A stretch of DNA of 64,000 nucleotides from Ornithinimicrobium laminariae (lineage in GTDB: Bacteria > Actinomycetota > Actinomycetes > Actinomycetales > Dermatophilaceae): positions 577,538 through 641,537 of the forward strand of contig NZ_JAHZSU010000001.1 in NCBI RefSeq assembly GCF_019457945.1, in the 5' to 3' direction. The notes beneath the pieces are model-generated. The model searched no databases, was not told the origin of the DNA, and saw nothing but the letters and a program-made list of their open reading frames with translations. The translations under genes and the position numbers were made by a program. Position 1 is the first letter of the stretch, and each line of letters begins with the position of its first letter. Shown piece by piece: positions 1 to 9,141 of this stretch.

Positions 1-537
1 GTGCATACCCAAGGCGGCGACGGCGAACAGATAGATCAGCACGACCCACCACAACTCAAAGCTGGAAACCAAGCGGTCGGCAGGGTTGTCGTAGTCGCCG
101 TTGACCTGGATGGTGTTGGTCGTGAAGTGCAGGATGTGGAAGACGATGAACAGTAAGAGCGCCACGCCGCCCCAGCGCATGGCCTTCGAGACGAACATTG
201 ACTTGGCTGCCTTCGTGACGGCATACCGCGACTTTCGAGCGTTGCTAGCGCGAGACCACAGCGCGAAAGCGGAGTACGCGTGGCCCACCAGCGCCAAAAT
301 CAAGACGATTCGCAGGATCCACAACATGCCTTCGTGCGGAAGCAGCGGCTCCCCCAACTCACGCAGGTGCTCGGCGTATTCATTGAAGGCGGCTTCGCCA
401 GCAAAGATCTTGAGGTTGCCGTACATATGGGCAAGCACGAAGCCGATGAAAATCAGCCCGGTGATTGCCATCAGGGACTTCAGCGCAATGGTGCTCGGCC
501 CATTCCGCGTCGTTGAGGAAACTGTTGATGTGGCCAC
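1..537 (-). CDS. sdhC: Succinate dehydrogenase cytochrome b subunit (SdhC, b558 family), 3' end cut by window edge
   Basis: Membrane anchor that carries haem b and passes electrons from succinate oxidation to quinone. The minus strand reads continuously for 179 codons to base 1. The first membrane segment ends in AHMYGNLK, typical of the actinobacterial/Bacillus b558-type SdhC. A loop with EYAEHLRELG follows, then a second segment with a conserved His (LVGHAYSAFALW) and a third with FHILHFTT. At least one more segment begins before the edge. The start is uncertain: GTG at 537 gives ATSTVSSTTRNG, while an upstream GTG at 558 lies inside a palindrome. Neither has a clear Shine-Dalgarno. sdhA and sdhB would be expected just outside the window. 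Divergent from the mannosyltransferase at 598. Confidence 0.85.
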   Translation of the reverse strand, partial: MATSTVSSTTRNGPSTIALKSLMAITGLIFIGFVLAHMYGNLKIFAGEAAFNEYAEHLRELGEPLLPHEGMLWILRIVLILALVGHAYSAFALWSRASNARKSRYAVTKAAKSMFVSKAMRWGGVALLLFIVFHILHFTTNTIQVNGDYDNPADRLVSSFELWWVVLIYLFAVAALGMH

Positions 538-544
538 AAAGGTG

Positions 545-560
545 ATGTTACATGTCACAT
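545..560. promoter_or_regulatory. 16-bp near-perfect palindrome upstream of sdhC
   Basis: ATGTTACATGTCACAT reads the same on both strands except at one symmetric base pair. It sits just upstream of the preferred sdhC start and within 60 bp of the divergent mannosyltransferase start. The half-site spacing does not fit the CRP/GlxR pattern TGTGA-N6-TCACA. The regulator is unknown; an operator role is inferred. Confidence 0.4.
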
Positions 561-597
561 TCGGCAGATAGTCAGACGCCCTGCCTACGATGTCGGC

Positions 598-2190
598 GTG
601 CATAACTCCCCCTCGACCCGCACTGATGAGCAGCAGGCGCTGACTCATCGGCTGTTGGGTGCGGCCGCAAGCGCTCGCGAGTCGCGTTGGGCGTGGTGGG
701 GTCCGCTAGCGGCCATGCTGGTCGGCGGCATCCTGCGGTTTGTGAACCTTGGGCAGATCCACCGCTTGATCTTTGATGAGACCTACTACGTCAAACAGGG
801 TTGGTCGTTGATCCAGTTTGGCTACGAACGGGACATCAAAGAGGGGTTAGAAGAGCCCGACGAGTTATTCACCAATGGCACAGCAGATGTATGGGGTAGC
901 GCGCCGGATCTGGTCGTGCACCCGCCGGTGGGCAAATGGATGATCGGTGCCGGCGAGTGGCTTTTTGGCATCGACTCATCATTTGGCTGGCGCTTCGCCG
1001 CCGCCGTGGTGGGCACACTCTCGATATTGTTGTTGGGGCGCATTGCCTGGTTGATGTGGCGCAATGCCACGTTGGCCACCGTCGCTGCGACCTTGCTGGC
1101 CGTCGACGGCCACCACTTTGTGCACTCCCGGACCGGGTTGCTCGACATCTTCCTGATGTGGTGGGTCCTGGTTGCCTTCTACTTTTTGCTCAAGGATCGC
1201 CAGCAAGCACGCGAACGGCTGGCGATGCGCTGGGGCAGCGTCGCCAATCCCGACCGGTCCTTCATGTCCTGGGGGCCCCGCCTGGGAATGCGATGGTGGC
1301 GCATCGCTGCCGGCGTCAGCCTGGGCTTGGCCTGCGGCACGAAATGGTCAGGTGCCTTCTTTTTGGCTGTCTTTGGCATCATGACCGTGCTCTGGGACAT
1401 GAATGCACGTCGCGCCGCTGGAGTGCCTTCGTGGTTTAAAGGCGGCGTCTTCAAAGACGGAGTGCCTGCATTTTTCTCGATCGTCGGCGTCGCGGCACTC
1501 ACGTATCTGGCGAGTTGGACCGGCTGGTTTGCCACCGACGGTGGCTGGAAGCGTGACTGGGCTCAGGACAACCCGTCTGAAGGCCTAGCCCGCATCGTGC
1601 CCGACCCGTTGCGGTCCCTCTTTGCCTATCACCAGGAAGTGTTGTCCTTCCACACTGGCCTGCAAAACGAGCACGCGTGGGCTTCAAACCCGTGGACCTG
1701 GATAGTCCAGGGACGCCCGACGCTGTTCTTTAGCCGGTGGCCCAGCGAAGGTGAGGACGGGTGCACTGTTGCTGAATGCACCCGCTACATCACCTCGCTC
1801 GGCAACCTCTTTGTCTGGTGGGGCGCGGCCGTCGGGATCTTTGTCGTGCTGTTCTTGTGGCTTTTTGGCCGCGATTGGCGCGCTGGTGCGGCGCTATCCG
1901 GTGTGATAGCCGGTTGGCTGCCCTGGTTCCTCTACCAAACCCGCACAATCTATAGCTTCTACGCGATCGCCTTCACGCCATGGCTAGTGCTCATCGTCGT
2001 CACGGTTTTGGCGCTGATCTTGGGCGGGCAAGAGGCATCGGAGTCACGGCGATTCTGGGGCAGAGTCATCGTGGTGAGCTATGTGCTGCTGGCCGTGCTC
2101 TTCTTTGCCCTGTACTACCCGGTCTACGTGGGGCAGTTAATCCCGCGGACTCAGTGGAGCCTGCTGATGTTCCTGCCGTCCTGGACGTAG
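598..2190 (+). CDS. Dolichyl-phosphate-mannose--protein O-mannosyltransferase (PMT family)
   Basis: A 530-aa polytopic membrane glycosyltransferase of family GT39. It would transfer mannose from polyprenyl-phosphate-mannose to Ser/Thr of exported proteins, as known for actinobacterial PMTs. After the first membrane segment comes the catalytic Asp-Glu pair (D60-E61, in IFDETYYVK). The PMT signatures HPPVGKW and AVDGHHFVHSRTGLLD follow, and the C-terminal half has further membrane segments. It starts at GTG 598; no in-frame ATG lies nearby. The length matches bacterial PMTs. It stands alone, divergent from sdhC, and ends inside a bidirectional hairpin shared with the TPR gene. Confidence 0.9.
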   Translation: MHNSPSTRTDEQQALTHRLLGAAASARESRWAWWGPLAAMLVGGILRFVNLGQIHRLIFDETYYVKQGWSLIQFGYERDIKEGLEEPDELFTNGTADVWGSAPDLVVHPPVGKWMIGAGEWLFGIDSSFGWRFAAAVVGTLSILLLGRIAWLMWRNATLATVAATLLAVDGHHFVHSRTGLLDIFLMWWVLVAFYFLLKDRQQARERLAMRWGSVANPDRSFMSWGPRLGMRWWRIAAGVSLGLACGTKWSGAFFLAVFGIMTVLWDMNARRAAGVPSWFKGGVFKDGVPAFFSIVGVAALTYLASWTGWFATDGGWKRDWAQDNPSEGLARIVPDPLRSLFAYHQEVLSFHTGLQNEHAWASNPWTWIVQGRPTLFFSRWPSEGEDGCTVAECTRYITSLGNLFVWWGAAVGIFVVLFLWLFGRDWRAGAALSGVIAGWLPWFLYQTRTIYSFYAIAFTPWLVLIVVTVLALILGGQEASESRRFWGRVIVVSYVLLAVLFFALYYPVYVGQLIPRTQWSLLMFLPSWT

Positions 2191-2210
2191 GCCCCACCGT
2201 CTACGTCCAG
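2181..2210. terminator. Bidirectional hairpin between converging genes
   Basis: A perfect 10-bp stem CTGGACGTAG / CTACGTCCAG with a 10-nt loop overlaps the stop codon of the mannosyltransferase and lies 13 bp from the end of the converging TPR gene. There is no T-run, so it is a terminator by position rather than by a full intrinsic signature. Confidence 0.6.
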
Positions 2211-2223
2211 GTATGCAGTGGAG

Positions 2224-2598
2224 TCAGCCCTCGTAGCCCATCGCTTCGGCCAGGAGCAGGTGACGGCGGCCTTCTTCGGCCCGGCCCTGACGCTGCAGCG
2301 TGCGGGAGAGCACAAAGTGGGCGTAGGCATCGTCGGGCCAACGCTCAACGATTGAGGTCAACATGTTTTCCGCGCGGCTGAGTTGGGCTGAGTGGAAATA
2401 GCTCCGAGCCAACAACAGGTGCACGTCAGCACGGTCTGGCTCCAGAGCAATGAGCTCTTCGAGGTGGGCCTGAGCGTCGGTGTAACGCTTGGCCTCAAAC
2501 GCAAAAGTGGCCCTGTCGTAGAGCTCGCTCGACGAAGCATTGCTGCTCGCAACGTCGACGCTTTCGTTGGTGTTGTCGCTCGTGTTGTCCGAATCCAT
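2224..2598 (-). CDS. Small tetratricopeptide-repeat protein
   Basis: A 124-aa soluble protein. A low-complexity Ser/Asp/Asn-rich N-terminus of about 22 residues is followed by roughly two and a half TPR units (YDRATFAFEAKRYTDAQAHL, then LLARSYFHSAQLSRAENML, then FVLSRTLQRQGRAEEGRRHL). TPR units of this sort scaffold protein contacts; no enzyme motif is visible. It lies 23 bp downstream of the PH-domain protein at 2622-4478 on the same strand and is probably the last gene of that operon. The partner is unknown. Confidence 0.85.
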   Translation of the reverse strand: MDSDNTSDNTNESVDVASSNASSSELYDRATFAFEAKRYTDAQAHLEELIALEPDRADVHLLLARSYFHSAQLSRAENMLTSIVERWPDDAYAHFVLSRTLQRQGRAEEGRRHLLLAEAMGYEG

Positions 2599-2621
2599 GA
2601 CAACTATTGTGCGCCCTGGTC

Positions 2622-4478
2622 TTAAAAGCGCGCGAATGGCTCCGGGGTGATCTCGCGAGCAAGACCAATGGCTCGGTCAAGCGGCACATCATTGATGCTG
2701 AGCTTTTCTGAGCCGGCAGCAGTCGTCGCCACGAGGTTGCAGAGGTTGTTGCGGCGCTGGAAGAAGCTTTGGTGAATGACCCAGCCGATGACACCGGCGC
2801 GCTCTAGGACTTCGCGCTTGATGCTCAACGTGCCGGTGGTGCTGACCAAGTGTTGATCGGTCAGCGCGTTGCCGCGAATCCGATGCCCGAGGAAGGCCAT
2901 AAAGGCCAACCACACGACCATAACGGCAAGCAGCGTAGTCACGACTGGGAAGAACCAGTCAGCGTTAACTAGTGGTGAGTACCAACCGCCATCTGGCAGT
3001 AGCGGCAGGATGATGAGCGCGGGCAAGACAACAAAGATGGGAAACCATTGGTTCTGCAGGTGCAGGCGTCGAGCGGCAGCAAATCCGTGCCGCTGGGTCG
3101 GCACTACGAGCGCCGTGATGTCCTCTGACGTGGCCGTCTGGCCCTCGACTGTTTCGCGTGCCAAGACCTCTGCCCCGACCGACAGAACGGTGGCCTTCGG
3201 GCTGGGCGGCAACGTTGCGACTGAGCCGCCCTGGCCGACTCCGGTCGCGATGGTGCTCAACTCCGCACCACCCACAAGTCGCAGGAGGGAAGGCTGGGTC
3301 ATCACCACGCCCCGAACCTTGGACTCCTCGATTGTCGTTGACTTCGTCGTGAAGAGGCCGCGGGTGAGACGAATCGTGCCAGACGAAGAGCGAACCAGGC
3401 GCAGACCAAACCAGCGGATGACATACGTGATCGTGGAGAGCAGCAGCCAACCAACGATGATGGTAATCGTGCCGAGCACGATGGCCACCGTCAACGACTG
3501 CTCCAGGACTTGCTGACCAGTCTGTTCCAGGGTGGTGGTGTCAATCGACACCTCGACTTCGCTGAAAGCTTGGCTACCAACACCACCCACGGCCGCGACG
3601 ACAACAAGGCTGGCCAGGCTAAACGGGGCAAACCGCAACCAGGATGCTTTGAAGCGAGCCAACTCCGTCTCAGTTGCTGGCTCGCTGAACCCGTCAACGG
3701 CCGACCCCGTCCCTTCGTCTGTGCCTCCGAAGACGCCTGGGCGCACGGCTGCCCCACCTGATGCTTTGGCTGTTGCCGACTGCACTGCCGACGCACGGTT
3801 GAGCAGGAAGTGCCGAAGCTCATTGGCCTTTGGCACCGCCAGCGAAGCCAGGGTGATCTTGTCGTTGTCGACGCCGGTGCCGATCTCGACTTTTGTCACC
3901 TTGAGTGCGCGACTGAGCAACCCGGCCTCAAGGTCGACGCTGCGAACACGGTCGAGTCGCACGGTCTGCAGATTGCGCGAGAGCAGGCCCTTTCGCACTT
4001 GTAGTTGCACATCATCAACGCGATAGCGCGTCGAGATCCATGCGGCGGTCACCGCGATGGCGCCAACCACCACGACTACGCCAGCAATGCCCAGACCAGT
4101 GATGTCTAGCCCGCTGCCAAAGCCGAACAGGGCAAAGAGCAACGGGAAGGCAAGGTAGCGGAGGCCTTGCAGCGCAGACACCGGAATGGTCCAGAGGCTG
4201 AGGCGTTCCCACTCTTCTTCGCCGCCTGAGGGCTCGGGGAACGGCTCGTGCGCCTGCTGTGATTCGTGGTGGTCTGCACCCGCGGGCTGGGCGGGTGGCG
4301 GTGGGCCAAAGTTGGGGTGCCCATTGCCGGTTTGTGCTTCAACGCCGCGTTCACCTGCGGCTGGACGCTCAAAATGCGGTGGAAACTGGCCAGACACCCC
4401 GCGTTGGTCCTGGCCCGGGGGCGGCGGCGCATACGGATCGAAGGGCTTGTCGCCCTCGGGCTGGCGCTCGTCGCTCAC
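2622..4478 (-). CDS. YdbT-like PH-domain (bPH2/DUF304) membrane protein
   Basis: A 618-aa membrane protein with a Pro/Gln-rich cytoplasmic N-terminus of about 110 residues. It then has repeated modules of paired membrane helices followed by bacterial pleckstrin-homology (bPH2) segments, with repeats of the form YRVDDVQLQVRKG, RLTRGLFTTKSTTIEESKVRGV and TGTLSIKREVLERAGVIGWV. This is the YdbT architecture. In Bacillus, YdbS and YdbT act together in bacteriocin resistance; that is family knowledge, not seen here. The start ATG overlaps the stop of the YdbS-like gene upstream by 4 bp (ATGA), so the two are probably translationally coupled. Confidence 0.85.
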   Translation of the reverse strand: MSDERQPEGDKPFDPYAPPPPGQDQRGVSGQFPPHFERPAAGERGVEAQTGNGHPNFGPPPPAQPAGADHHESQQAHEPFPEPSGGEEEWERLSLWTIPVSALQGLRYLAFPLLFALFGFGSGLDITGLGIAGVVVVVGAIAVTAAWISTRYRVDDVQLQVRKGLLSRNLQTVRLDRVRSVDLEAGLLSRALKVTKVEIGTGVDNDKITLASLAVPKANELRHFLLNRASAVQSATAKASGGAAVRPGVFGGTDEGTGSAVDGFSEPATETELARFKASWLRFAPFSLASLVVVAAVGGVGSQAFSEVEVSIDTTTLEQTGQQVLEQSLTVAIVLGTITIIVGWLLLSTITYVIRWFGLRLVRSSSGTIRLTRGLFTTKSTTIEESKVRGVVMTQPSLLRLVGGAELSTIATGVGQGGSVATLPPSPKATVLSVGAEVLARETVEGQTATSEDITALVVPTQRHGFAAARRLHLQNQWFPIFVVLPALIILPLLPDGGWYSPLVNADWFFPVVTTLLAVMVVWLAFMAFLGHRIRGNALTDQHLVSTTGTLSIKREVLERAGVIGWVIHQSFFQRRNNLCNLVATTAAGSEKLSINDVPLDRAIGLAREITPEPFARF

Positions 4479-4969
4479 GTGGCGTCGCCTTCGTCTTCGC
4501 TCGTGATGCGCGCCAAGTCAGCAACAACCTGCTCAGCAATATCCTCATCGAGCGCCTCGATCGTGATGGGTCCGGCGGCTGAGGCCGTAGTCACCGTGAT
4601 GTTGGCCAACCCAAACAGGCGCATCAGCGGGCCGCGCTGGGAGTCAACTGTCTGCACTCGCGATAGCGGCGCTATCCGCAACTCACGCGAGATCCACCCC
4701 GAGCGGGTGTAGATCGCCTCCATCGTGACCTCCCACCGAGCCACGCGATAACGGATCCGAGGGGAGGCGATGGTGTTGACCAGTTGCAGCGTAACCAGGG
4801 TGAGCGCACCCGCGAGCGCCCAGCCCTTCCAGCTCCAATCGGGGGTCAGGAAATACCCAAGAGCCGTCGCGACAATAAGGATCACTAAAAAGATGGCGTC
4901 GCCAACAGCCCAGTAGATCTTTGCCTTAGGGCTGACCTGGAAGGCTGGCTCCCGGACTGTTTCAATCAT
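4475..4969 (-). CDS. YdbS-like PH-domain (bPH2/DUF304) membrane protein
   Basis: A 164-aa protein with a short N-terminus, two membrane helices (IFLVILIVATALGYFL and GWALAGALTLVTLQLV) and a single bPH2 domain (RYRVARWEVTMEAIYTRSGW ... PLSRVQTVDSQRGPLMRLFGLA). The order and length match YdbS, the short partner of YdbT. It is the first gene of an apparent three-gene operon ydbS-ydbT-TPR. A short acidic tail (TSEDEGDAT) ends the protein at the ATGA overlap. Confidence 0.87.
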   Translation of the reverse strand: MIETVREPAFQVSPKAKIYWAVGDAIFLVILIVATALGYFLTPDWSWKGWALAGALTLVTLQLVNTIASPRIRYRVARWEVTMEAIYTRSGWISRELRIAPLSRVQTVDSQRGPLMRLFGLANITVTTASAAGPITIEALDEDIAEQVVADLARITSEDEGDAT

Positions 4970-5009
4970 GGCCCCATCCTAGAGCGCAGCGCCGACAATC
5001 CAGCGGGCA

Positions 5010-6086
5010 TCAGCCAAGCGTTGCGACCATCAACGCCTTAATCGTGTGCATGCGGTTTTCGGCCTGGTCAAACACAATGCTGGCTGAAGACTCAAAGACC
5101 TCGTCAGTAACCTCAACTCCCGGGGCTAACTCGGGGTGCTTGGCAACCAACCGCTGGCCGACGATCGTGCCGGTGTCGTGGAAAGCGGGCAGGCAGTGCA
5201 TAAACTTCGTGGCCGGATTGCCTGTTGCCGCCATTGCTGTCGCGTTGACCTGGTAAGGCATCAGCGCTGCGATCCGCTCGTCCCACACCTCATCGGGCTC
5301 GCCCATCGACACCCAGACGTCGGTATGCACGAAGTCGACGCCTGCGAGCGCTTCACTCATGTCATCGGTCACCAAAACGCGAGCGCCGGTTTGTTCCGCT
5401 ATCTCGCGGCAGAGCGTTTGCACCTCGGGGGCTGGCTGATATTGGCGTGGGGCAGCGATCCGGACGTCCATGCCTAGTTTTGCTCCCAACAACAGGAGCG
5501 AGTGCCCCGTGTTGTTGCGAGCGTCGCCGACATAGGCATACGAGATTTCGGAGAAGGGCTTGTCGATGTGCTCACTCATGGTGAGGGCGTCGGCCAACAC
5601 CTGGGTCGGGTGCCAGTCATCGGTAAGCCCGTTGTAGACCGGAACCCCCGCATACTCGGCGAGCTCTTCGACGACCACTTGGTCGGAGCCGCGATATTCG
5701 ATCGCGTCAAACATCCGGCCGACGACCCGGGCGCTGTCCTTGATCGACTCCTTGTGTCCGATCTGGCTGGAACCAGGCTTAAGGAAGGTGGTGTGGGCCC
5801 CCTGGTCGGCTGCAGCCACCTCGAACGCACACCGCGTGCGAGTGGAGGTCTTCTCAAAGATCAGGGCGATCGACTTGCCCGTGAGTCGCTGTTGCTCGGT
5901 GCCATCGGTCTTAGCCGCTTTCAGGTGCGCGGACAGGTCGATGAGCTCGCGAATCTCCGCTGGAGTGTGATGGCGCAGCGACAAGAGGCTGCGTCCACGC
6001 AGGTCAACCGGGCTGTCTGACTCGACAACGGGGTTGGGCATACCGGCCATTGGGGCCGAAGGCTCATGCGCAATAGTCACGATCAT
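5010..6086 (-). CDS. argF: Ornithine carbamoyltransferase
   Basis: Converts carbamoyl phosphate and ornithine to citrulline in the cytoplasm. 358 aa from ATG 6086. Signatures: STRTRCAF for carbamoyl phosphate, [30 protein letters not shown] and the catalytic HCLPAFHD. It resembles the long ArgF/ArgI/ArcB branch rather than the shorter biosynthetic type of many actinobacteria, so an anabolic or catabolic role cannot be settled. No other arginine gene is in the window. An alternative start is GTG 6080, which has AAAGGA at better spacing. The longer reading frame to 6170 has no family-like sequence before residue 29 and was trimmed. Confidence 0.92.
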   Translation of the reverse strand: MIVTIAHEPSAPMAGMPNPVVESDSPVDLRGRSLLSLRHHTPAEIRELIDLSAHLKAAKTDGTEQQRLTGKSIALIFEKTSTRTRCAFEVAAADQGAHTTFLKPGSSQIGHKESIKDSARVVGRMFDAIEYRGSDQVVVEELAEYAGVPVYNGLTDDWHPTQVLADALTMSEHIDKPFSEISYAYVGDARNNTGHSLLLLGAKLGMDVRIAAPRQYQPAPEVQTLCREIAEQTGARVLVTDDMSEALAGVDFVHTDVWVSMGEPDEVWDERIAALMPYQVNATAMAATGNPATKFMHCLPAFHDTGTIVGQRLVAKHPELAPGVEVTDEVFESSASIVFDQAENRMHTIKALMVATLG

Positions 6087-6119
6087 CCTTTGAGACGTAC
6101 CTGATTGGCGGAAGATGCA

Positions 6120-6138
6120 GCATACGGCATAAGTATGC
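6120..6138. promoter_or_regulatory. Inverted repeat between argF and the divergent transporter
   Basis: GCATAC-N7-GTATGC, with an overlapping tighter palindrome GCATA-AG-TATGC at 6127-6138. It lies about 34 bp upstream of argF and 120 bp upstream of the transporter start. The tighter palindrome loosely resembles the AT-centred ARG box recognised by ArgR, but the match is weak. It may simply be another copy of the GGTATGC/GCATAC words common in this genome. Confidence 0.3.
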
Positions 6139-6259
6139 AGTGATAGCAAACACACTCCGCAAACGTGCATGCGGTGGCGGCAGGGCGCTAGCGTTTGGGA
6201 TGTTCATCCACTTGCCGTCGGGGAAACCTGCCTGCGCGGCCCACCAGGGGAGAAATTTT

Positions 6260-7804
6260 TTGGCTGCTACATCACCAGCCGCGACCGAAGAGGCGCGCGG
6301 CTCGTTTAACTCACGGCGGGTGTTCATCCTGGCGGCCATCGGCTCAGCCGTTGGCTTGGGAAACATCTGGCGCTTCCCGTATGTCGCCTATGAGAACGGT
6401 GGTGGCGCCTTCATCATCCCCTATCTGGTGGCGCTGCTGACTGCAGGGATCCCGTTCTTGTTCCTCGACTACGCACTTGGCCACCGCGGCCGGGGTGGAG
6501 CCCCGCTCTCCTTTGCCCGGCTCAGTCGGCGCACGGAGGCCCTCGGTTGGTGGATGGTCGGCACCTGTTTCGTGATTGGTGTCTACTACGCGGCCGTCGT
6601 CGCATGGGCTGTGCGCTACACCGGCTTCTCGTTTAGCCAGGCGTGGGGCGATGACCCCAACGGGTTCTTCTTCAACTCGTTCCTGCAGTCGAGCGAGCCA
6701 AGTGTGAACTTCGACATTGTGCCAGGCGTAGCCACGCCACTGCTGATCGTCTGGGTTGCCGTGCTGATCATCATGGCGATGGGCGTCTCCAAGGGCGTCG
6801 GCGCAACCTCAATGGTCTTCATCCCGTTGCTGATGCTGACCTTCTCCATCTTAGTCGTTCGCTCCCTCTTCCTGCCTGGTGCGGCAGTTGGCCTCGACGC
6901 GCTGTTCGCTCCCGACTGGAGCACGCTGGCTGACGGTGGAGTCTGGGCTGCCGCGTTTGGGCAGATCTTCTTCTCCCTGTCCGTCGGCTTCGGCGTCATG
7001 ATCACCTACGCCTCGTATGTCGGGCGCAAGACGGACATGACCAGCTCTGGTCTCGTGGTCGGCTTCTCCAACTCCTCGTTTGAGTTGCTGGCTGGAATTG
7101 GTGTGTTCTCTGCGCTGGGCTTTATCGCGCAGGCTCAGGGCGTGGCCGTTGGCGAGGTCGCCAGTGGCGGCATCGGTCTGGCGTTCGTTGCGTTTCCGGC
7201 AATCATCAGCGAGGCACCCGGCGGCGCGTTCATCGGCGTCTTCTTCTTTGGCTGCTTGGTGATGGCAGGAATTACCTCGCTGGTCAGCGTGCTGGAGGTG
7301 GTGATCTCCGCGATCCGCGACAAGTTTGAGATGACCCGCGTTGGCGCCACGACGGCGGTCGGTGTCCCCGCGGCTGTTTTGAGCCTGGCCTTCTTCAGCA
7401 CTGCCAGCGGCATCATCGTGCTCGACATCATTGACCACTTCATCAACCTGTTTGGCATTTTGGCGGTGGCCGTGGTGAGCATGTTGGTCATCGCATGGGG
7501 TGCCCGTGCGCTGCCTGAGCTGACGGCGCACCTGAACGCGACCGGCGGCTTCAAGATCGGTCGCGGTTGGCAAGCTCTGATGGCGATCGTGGTGCCAGCC
7601 ATGTTGATCTACATCCTGATCGACGCGTTTATTGCAGAATTCGCTGCGCCCTACGGTGACTACCCCACATGGATGCTGGTCGTGCTCGGTTGGGGCATTT
7701 GCGGCACGTTGCTAGTCGTCGCCATCCTGGCTGCTCGAGTGAAATGGCGCCCCGGCACCAGCCTTGGAACCCCCGCCGCTATCAAGAAGGAGCGAGTCCA
7801 GTGA
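6260..7804 (+). CDS. metP: Sodium-dependent amino-acid transporter, NSS/SNF family (MetP-like)
   Basis: A 514-aa Na+-coupled symporter with about twelve membrane helices. The NSS signature GSAVGLGNIWRFPY lies at residues 28-41, followed by ENGGGAF. The start is TTG 6260, with GGGGAG eight bases upstream; residues read upstream of it are not family-like. The gene stop overlaps the start of a 36-aa MetS-type subunit. This two-part arrangement is described for the methionine/alanine importer MetPS of Corynebacterium. Substrate is inferred from that pairing only. Confidence 0.85.
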   Translation: MAATSPAATEEARGSFNSRRVFILAAIGSAVGLGNIWRFPYVAYENGGGAFIIPYLVALLTAGIPFLFLDYALGHRGRGGAPLSFARLSRRTEALGWWMVGTCFVIGVYYAAVVAWAVRYTGFSFSQAWGDDPNGFFFNSFLQSSEPSVNFDIVPGVATPLLIVWVAVLIIMAMGVSKGVGATSMVFIPLLMLTFSILVVRSLFLPGAAVGLDALFAPDWSTLADGGVWAAAFGQIFFSLSVGFGVMITYASYVGRKTDMTSSGLVVGFSNSSFELLAGIGVFSALGFIAQAQGVAVGEVASGGIGLAFVAFPAIISEAPGGAFIGVFFFGCLVMAGITSLVSVLEVVISAIRDKFEMTRVGATTAVGVPAAVLSLAFFSTASGIIVLDIIDHFINLFGILAVAVVSMLVIAWGARALPELTAHLNATGGFKIGRGWQALMAIVVPAMLIYILIDAFIAEFAAPYGDYPTWMLVVLGWGICGTLLVVAILAARVKWRPGTSLGTPAAIKKERVQ

Positions 7805-7911
7805 GTGGATCTGCCATTGTCATGATGCTCATCGCCATGATCACTCTGTGGGGCGGCCTTGCGTTGGCCCTCATCAACATCCGCCGGTCACCCGACGAAG
7901 GTCAGGACTGA
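7801..7911 (+). CDS. metS: MetS-type small subunit of the NSS transporter
   Basis: A 36-aa single-pass membrane peptide. It begins GTG AGT GGA at 7801 and overlaps the transporter stop by 4 bp (GTGA), so it is likely coupled. The sequence has a hydrophobic helix (AIVMMLIAMITLWGGLALAL) followed by NIRRSPDE, which is the methionine/alanine importer small-subunit pattern. It is required for activity in the Corynebacterium system (family knowledge). Confidence 0.85.
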   Translation: MSGSAIVMMLIAMITLWGGLALALINIRRSPDEGQD

Positions 7912-7937
7912 CCTAGCGCAACAGAGGACATGACGCA

Positions 7938-8333
7938 TTAGTCAGCTGAGTGGTCAATGATGTAGCGCTGGCTGAACCGTTCAGCCAGGTAGCCAACACC
8001 AAAGGCAACAACCAGAGGCGTGGCCAGCATGAACCAAGGTCCATTTGCCCCCATCGACGACATACTCAGGCCGCCGAGCAGACCCAGGCCCAGGAATTGT
8101 GTTGGCGATGCGGGAACGAGCATGCCTGGCTTTCTCGCCAGAATGAGAACGGCACCCAGGACGAGCACCGCGAGCGCGCCCACGTCCCGCCCGGTAGTTA
8201 GGCCGCTATCCCCCGCGCTGAAACCCCAGGCGGAGAAGGATATGAACGCCACCACCGCCATGACAGAAAAAAGATTGATCGCACCGCGAGTTCCGGGCGT
8301 GACCGCGCGATCAGAAACTGACGTCGTCTCCAT
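7938..8333 (-). CDS. Hypothetical four-helix membrane protein
   Basis: 131 aa from ATG 8333, which has GAGAGGGG upstream; the frame extends further but without support. After about 18 polar residues there are four hydrophobic segments, separated by short loops (GFSAGDSGLTTGRDVG, ARKPGMLVPASPTQ). The C-terminus is polar (SQRYIIDHSAD). No enzyme or transporter family was recognised. It converges on metS with a 26-bp gap. Confidence 0.7.
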   Translation of the reverse strand: METTSVSDRAVTPGTRGAINLFSVMAVVAFISFSAWGFSAGDSGLTTGRDVGALAVLVLGAVLILARKPGMLVPASPTQFLGLGLLGGLSMSSMGANGPWFMLATPLVVAFGVGYLAERFSQRYIIDHSAD

Positions 8334-8472
8334 TGCGCCACCCCTCTCTTGTATTGACAACGTACGCCGGGCCCCATGATGAGTCAACGATGTTGCTCTC
8401 CTGTCTCACCTCAGCAACACTCAACGCAGTCAACCTGGCGACCAGCGCCGGAGGCCCACGACGGAGGCACAA

Positions 8473-9141
8473 ATGCGACCAGAGGTCATCGTTTTCGATG
8501 TCAACGAGACACTGTCCGACATCAGTTTCTTGGATGCCCGATTCGCCGAGGTGGGAGCCCCAGAGCTGCTGCGGCCAGTGTGGTTTTCATCCGTATTGCG
8601 GGATGGCTTTGCGCTTGCCACATCTGGCACACAAGCCAAGTTCAGCACCATCGCTGCGGATTCATTGCGCAGCGTCTTTGCTGGCATAACTCTGAACCGC
8701 GACGTGGACGATGCGGTTCAACACGTGATGGCCGGTTTCTCAGCCCTTCCCGTTCACGAGGACGTTCCCGCAGGTGTTCGCGCCTTGCGTGCTACCGGCA
8801 GGCGGTTAGTCACCCTCACCAACGGTGCCACTGCTGTGGCCGAGGGGCTACTGGGATCAGCGGGCTTGTTGGATCAGTTCCAGACGCTGCTGACCGTCGA
8901 AGACACGAATGTGTGGAAGCCCGGCCTGGGTGCCTATGAGCACGCATCGCAACAGTGTGGAACGCCGCTCAGCGAGATGCTGCTGATTGCCGTGCACCCG
9001 TGGGACATCGACGGCGCTGCACGCGCTGGGATGTCCACGGCCTGGATCAATCGGGGCGCCAGGCCATACCCCAGCTACTTCACGCAACCCGACCACACGG
9101 TGACGGCACTGGATCAACTGGCTGAGCAACTTCCGCAATAG
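8473..9141 (+). CDS. Haloacid dehalogenase, type II (HAD superfamily)
   Basis: A 222-aa cytoplasmic hydrolase. Motif I is FDVNETL with nucleophile Asp9; the V-N-E-T-L form is the L-2-haloacid dehalogenase subfamily mark rather than the DxDGT of phosphatases. Motif II is VTLTNG, motif III lysine is in VWKPGLGAY, and motif IV is in HPWDIDGAARAG. Length fits the family. The likely reaction is hydrolytic removal of halide from 2-haloalkanoic acids, but many such proteins have unknown substrates. ATG 8473 follows GGAGG closely. Confidence 0.88.
   Translation: MRPEVIVFDVNETLSDISFLDARFAEVGAPELLRPVWFSSVLRDGFALATSGTQAKFSTIAADSLRSVFAGITLNRDVDDAVQHVMAGFSALPVHEDVPAGVRALRATGRRLVTLTNGATAVAEGLLGSAGLLDQFQTLLTVEDTNVWKPGLGAYEHASQQCGTPLSEMLLIAVHPWDIDGAARAGMSTAWINRGARPYPSYFTQPDHTVTALDQLAEQLPQ

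Noticed and set aside
545-560. CRP/GlxR site at sdhC
   Set aside because: Only one half matches TCACA; the spacing of the palindrome is wrong for TGTGA-N6-TCACA.
101-571. 156-aa plus-strand open frame
   Set aside because: It is antisense to sdhC, whose minus-strand translation has clear family motifs.
6140-6259. N-terminal extension of the NSS transporter
   Set aside because: No family resemblance; TTG 6260 with GGGGAG upstream fits the transporter N-terminus.
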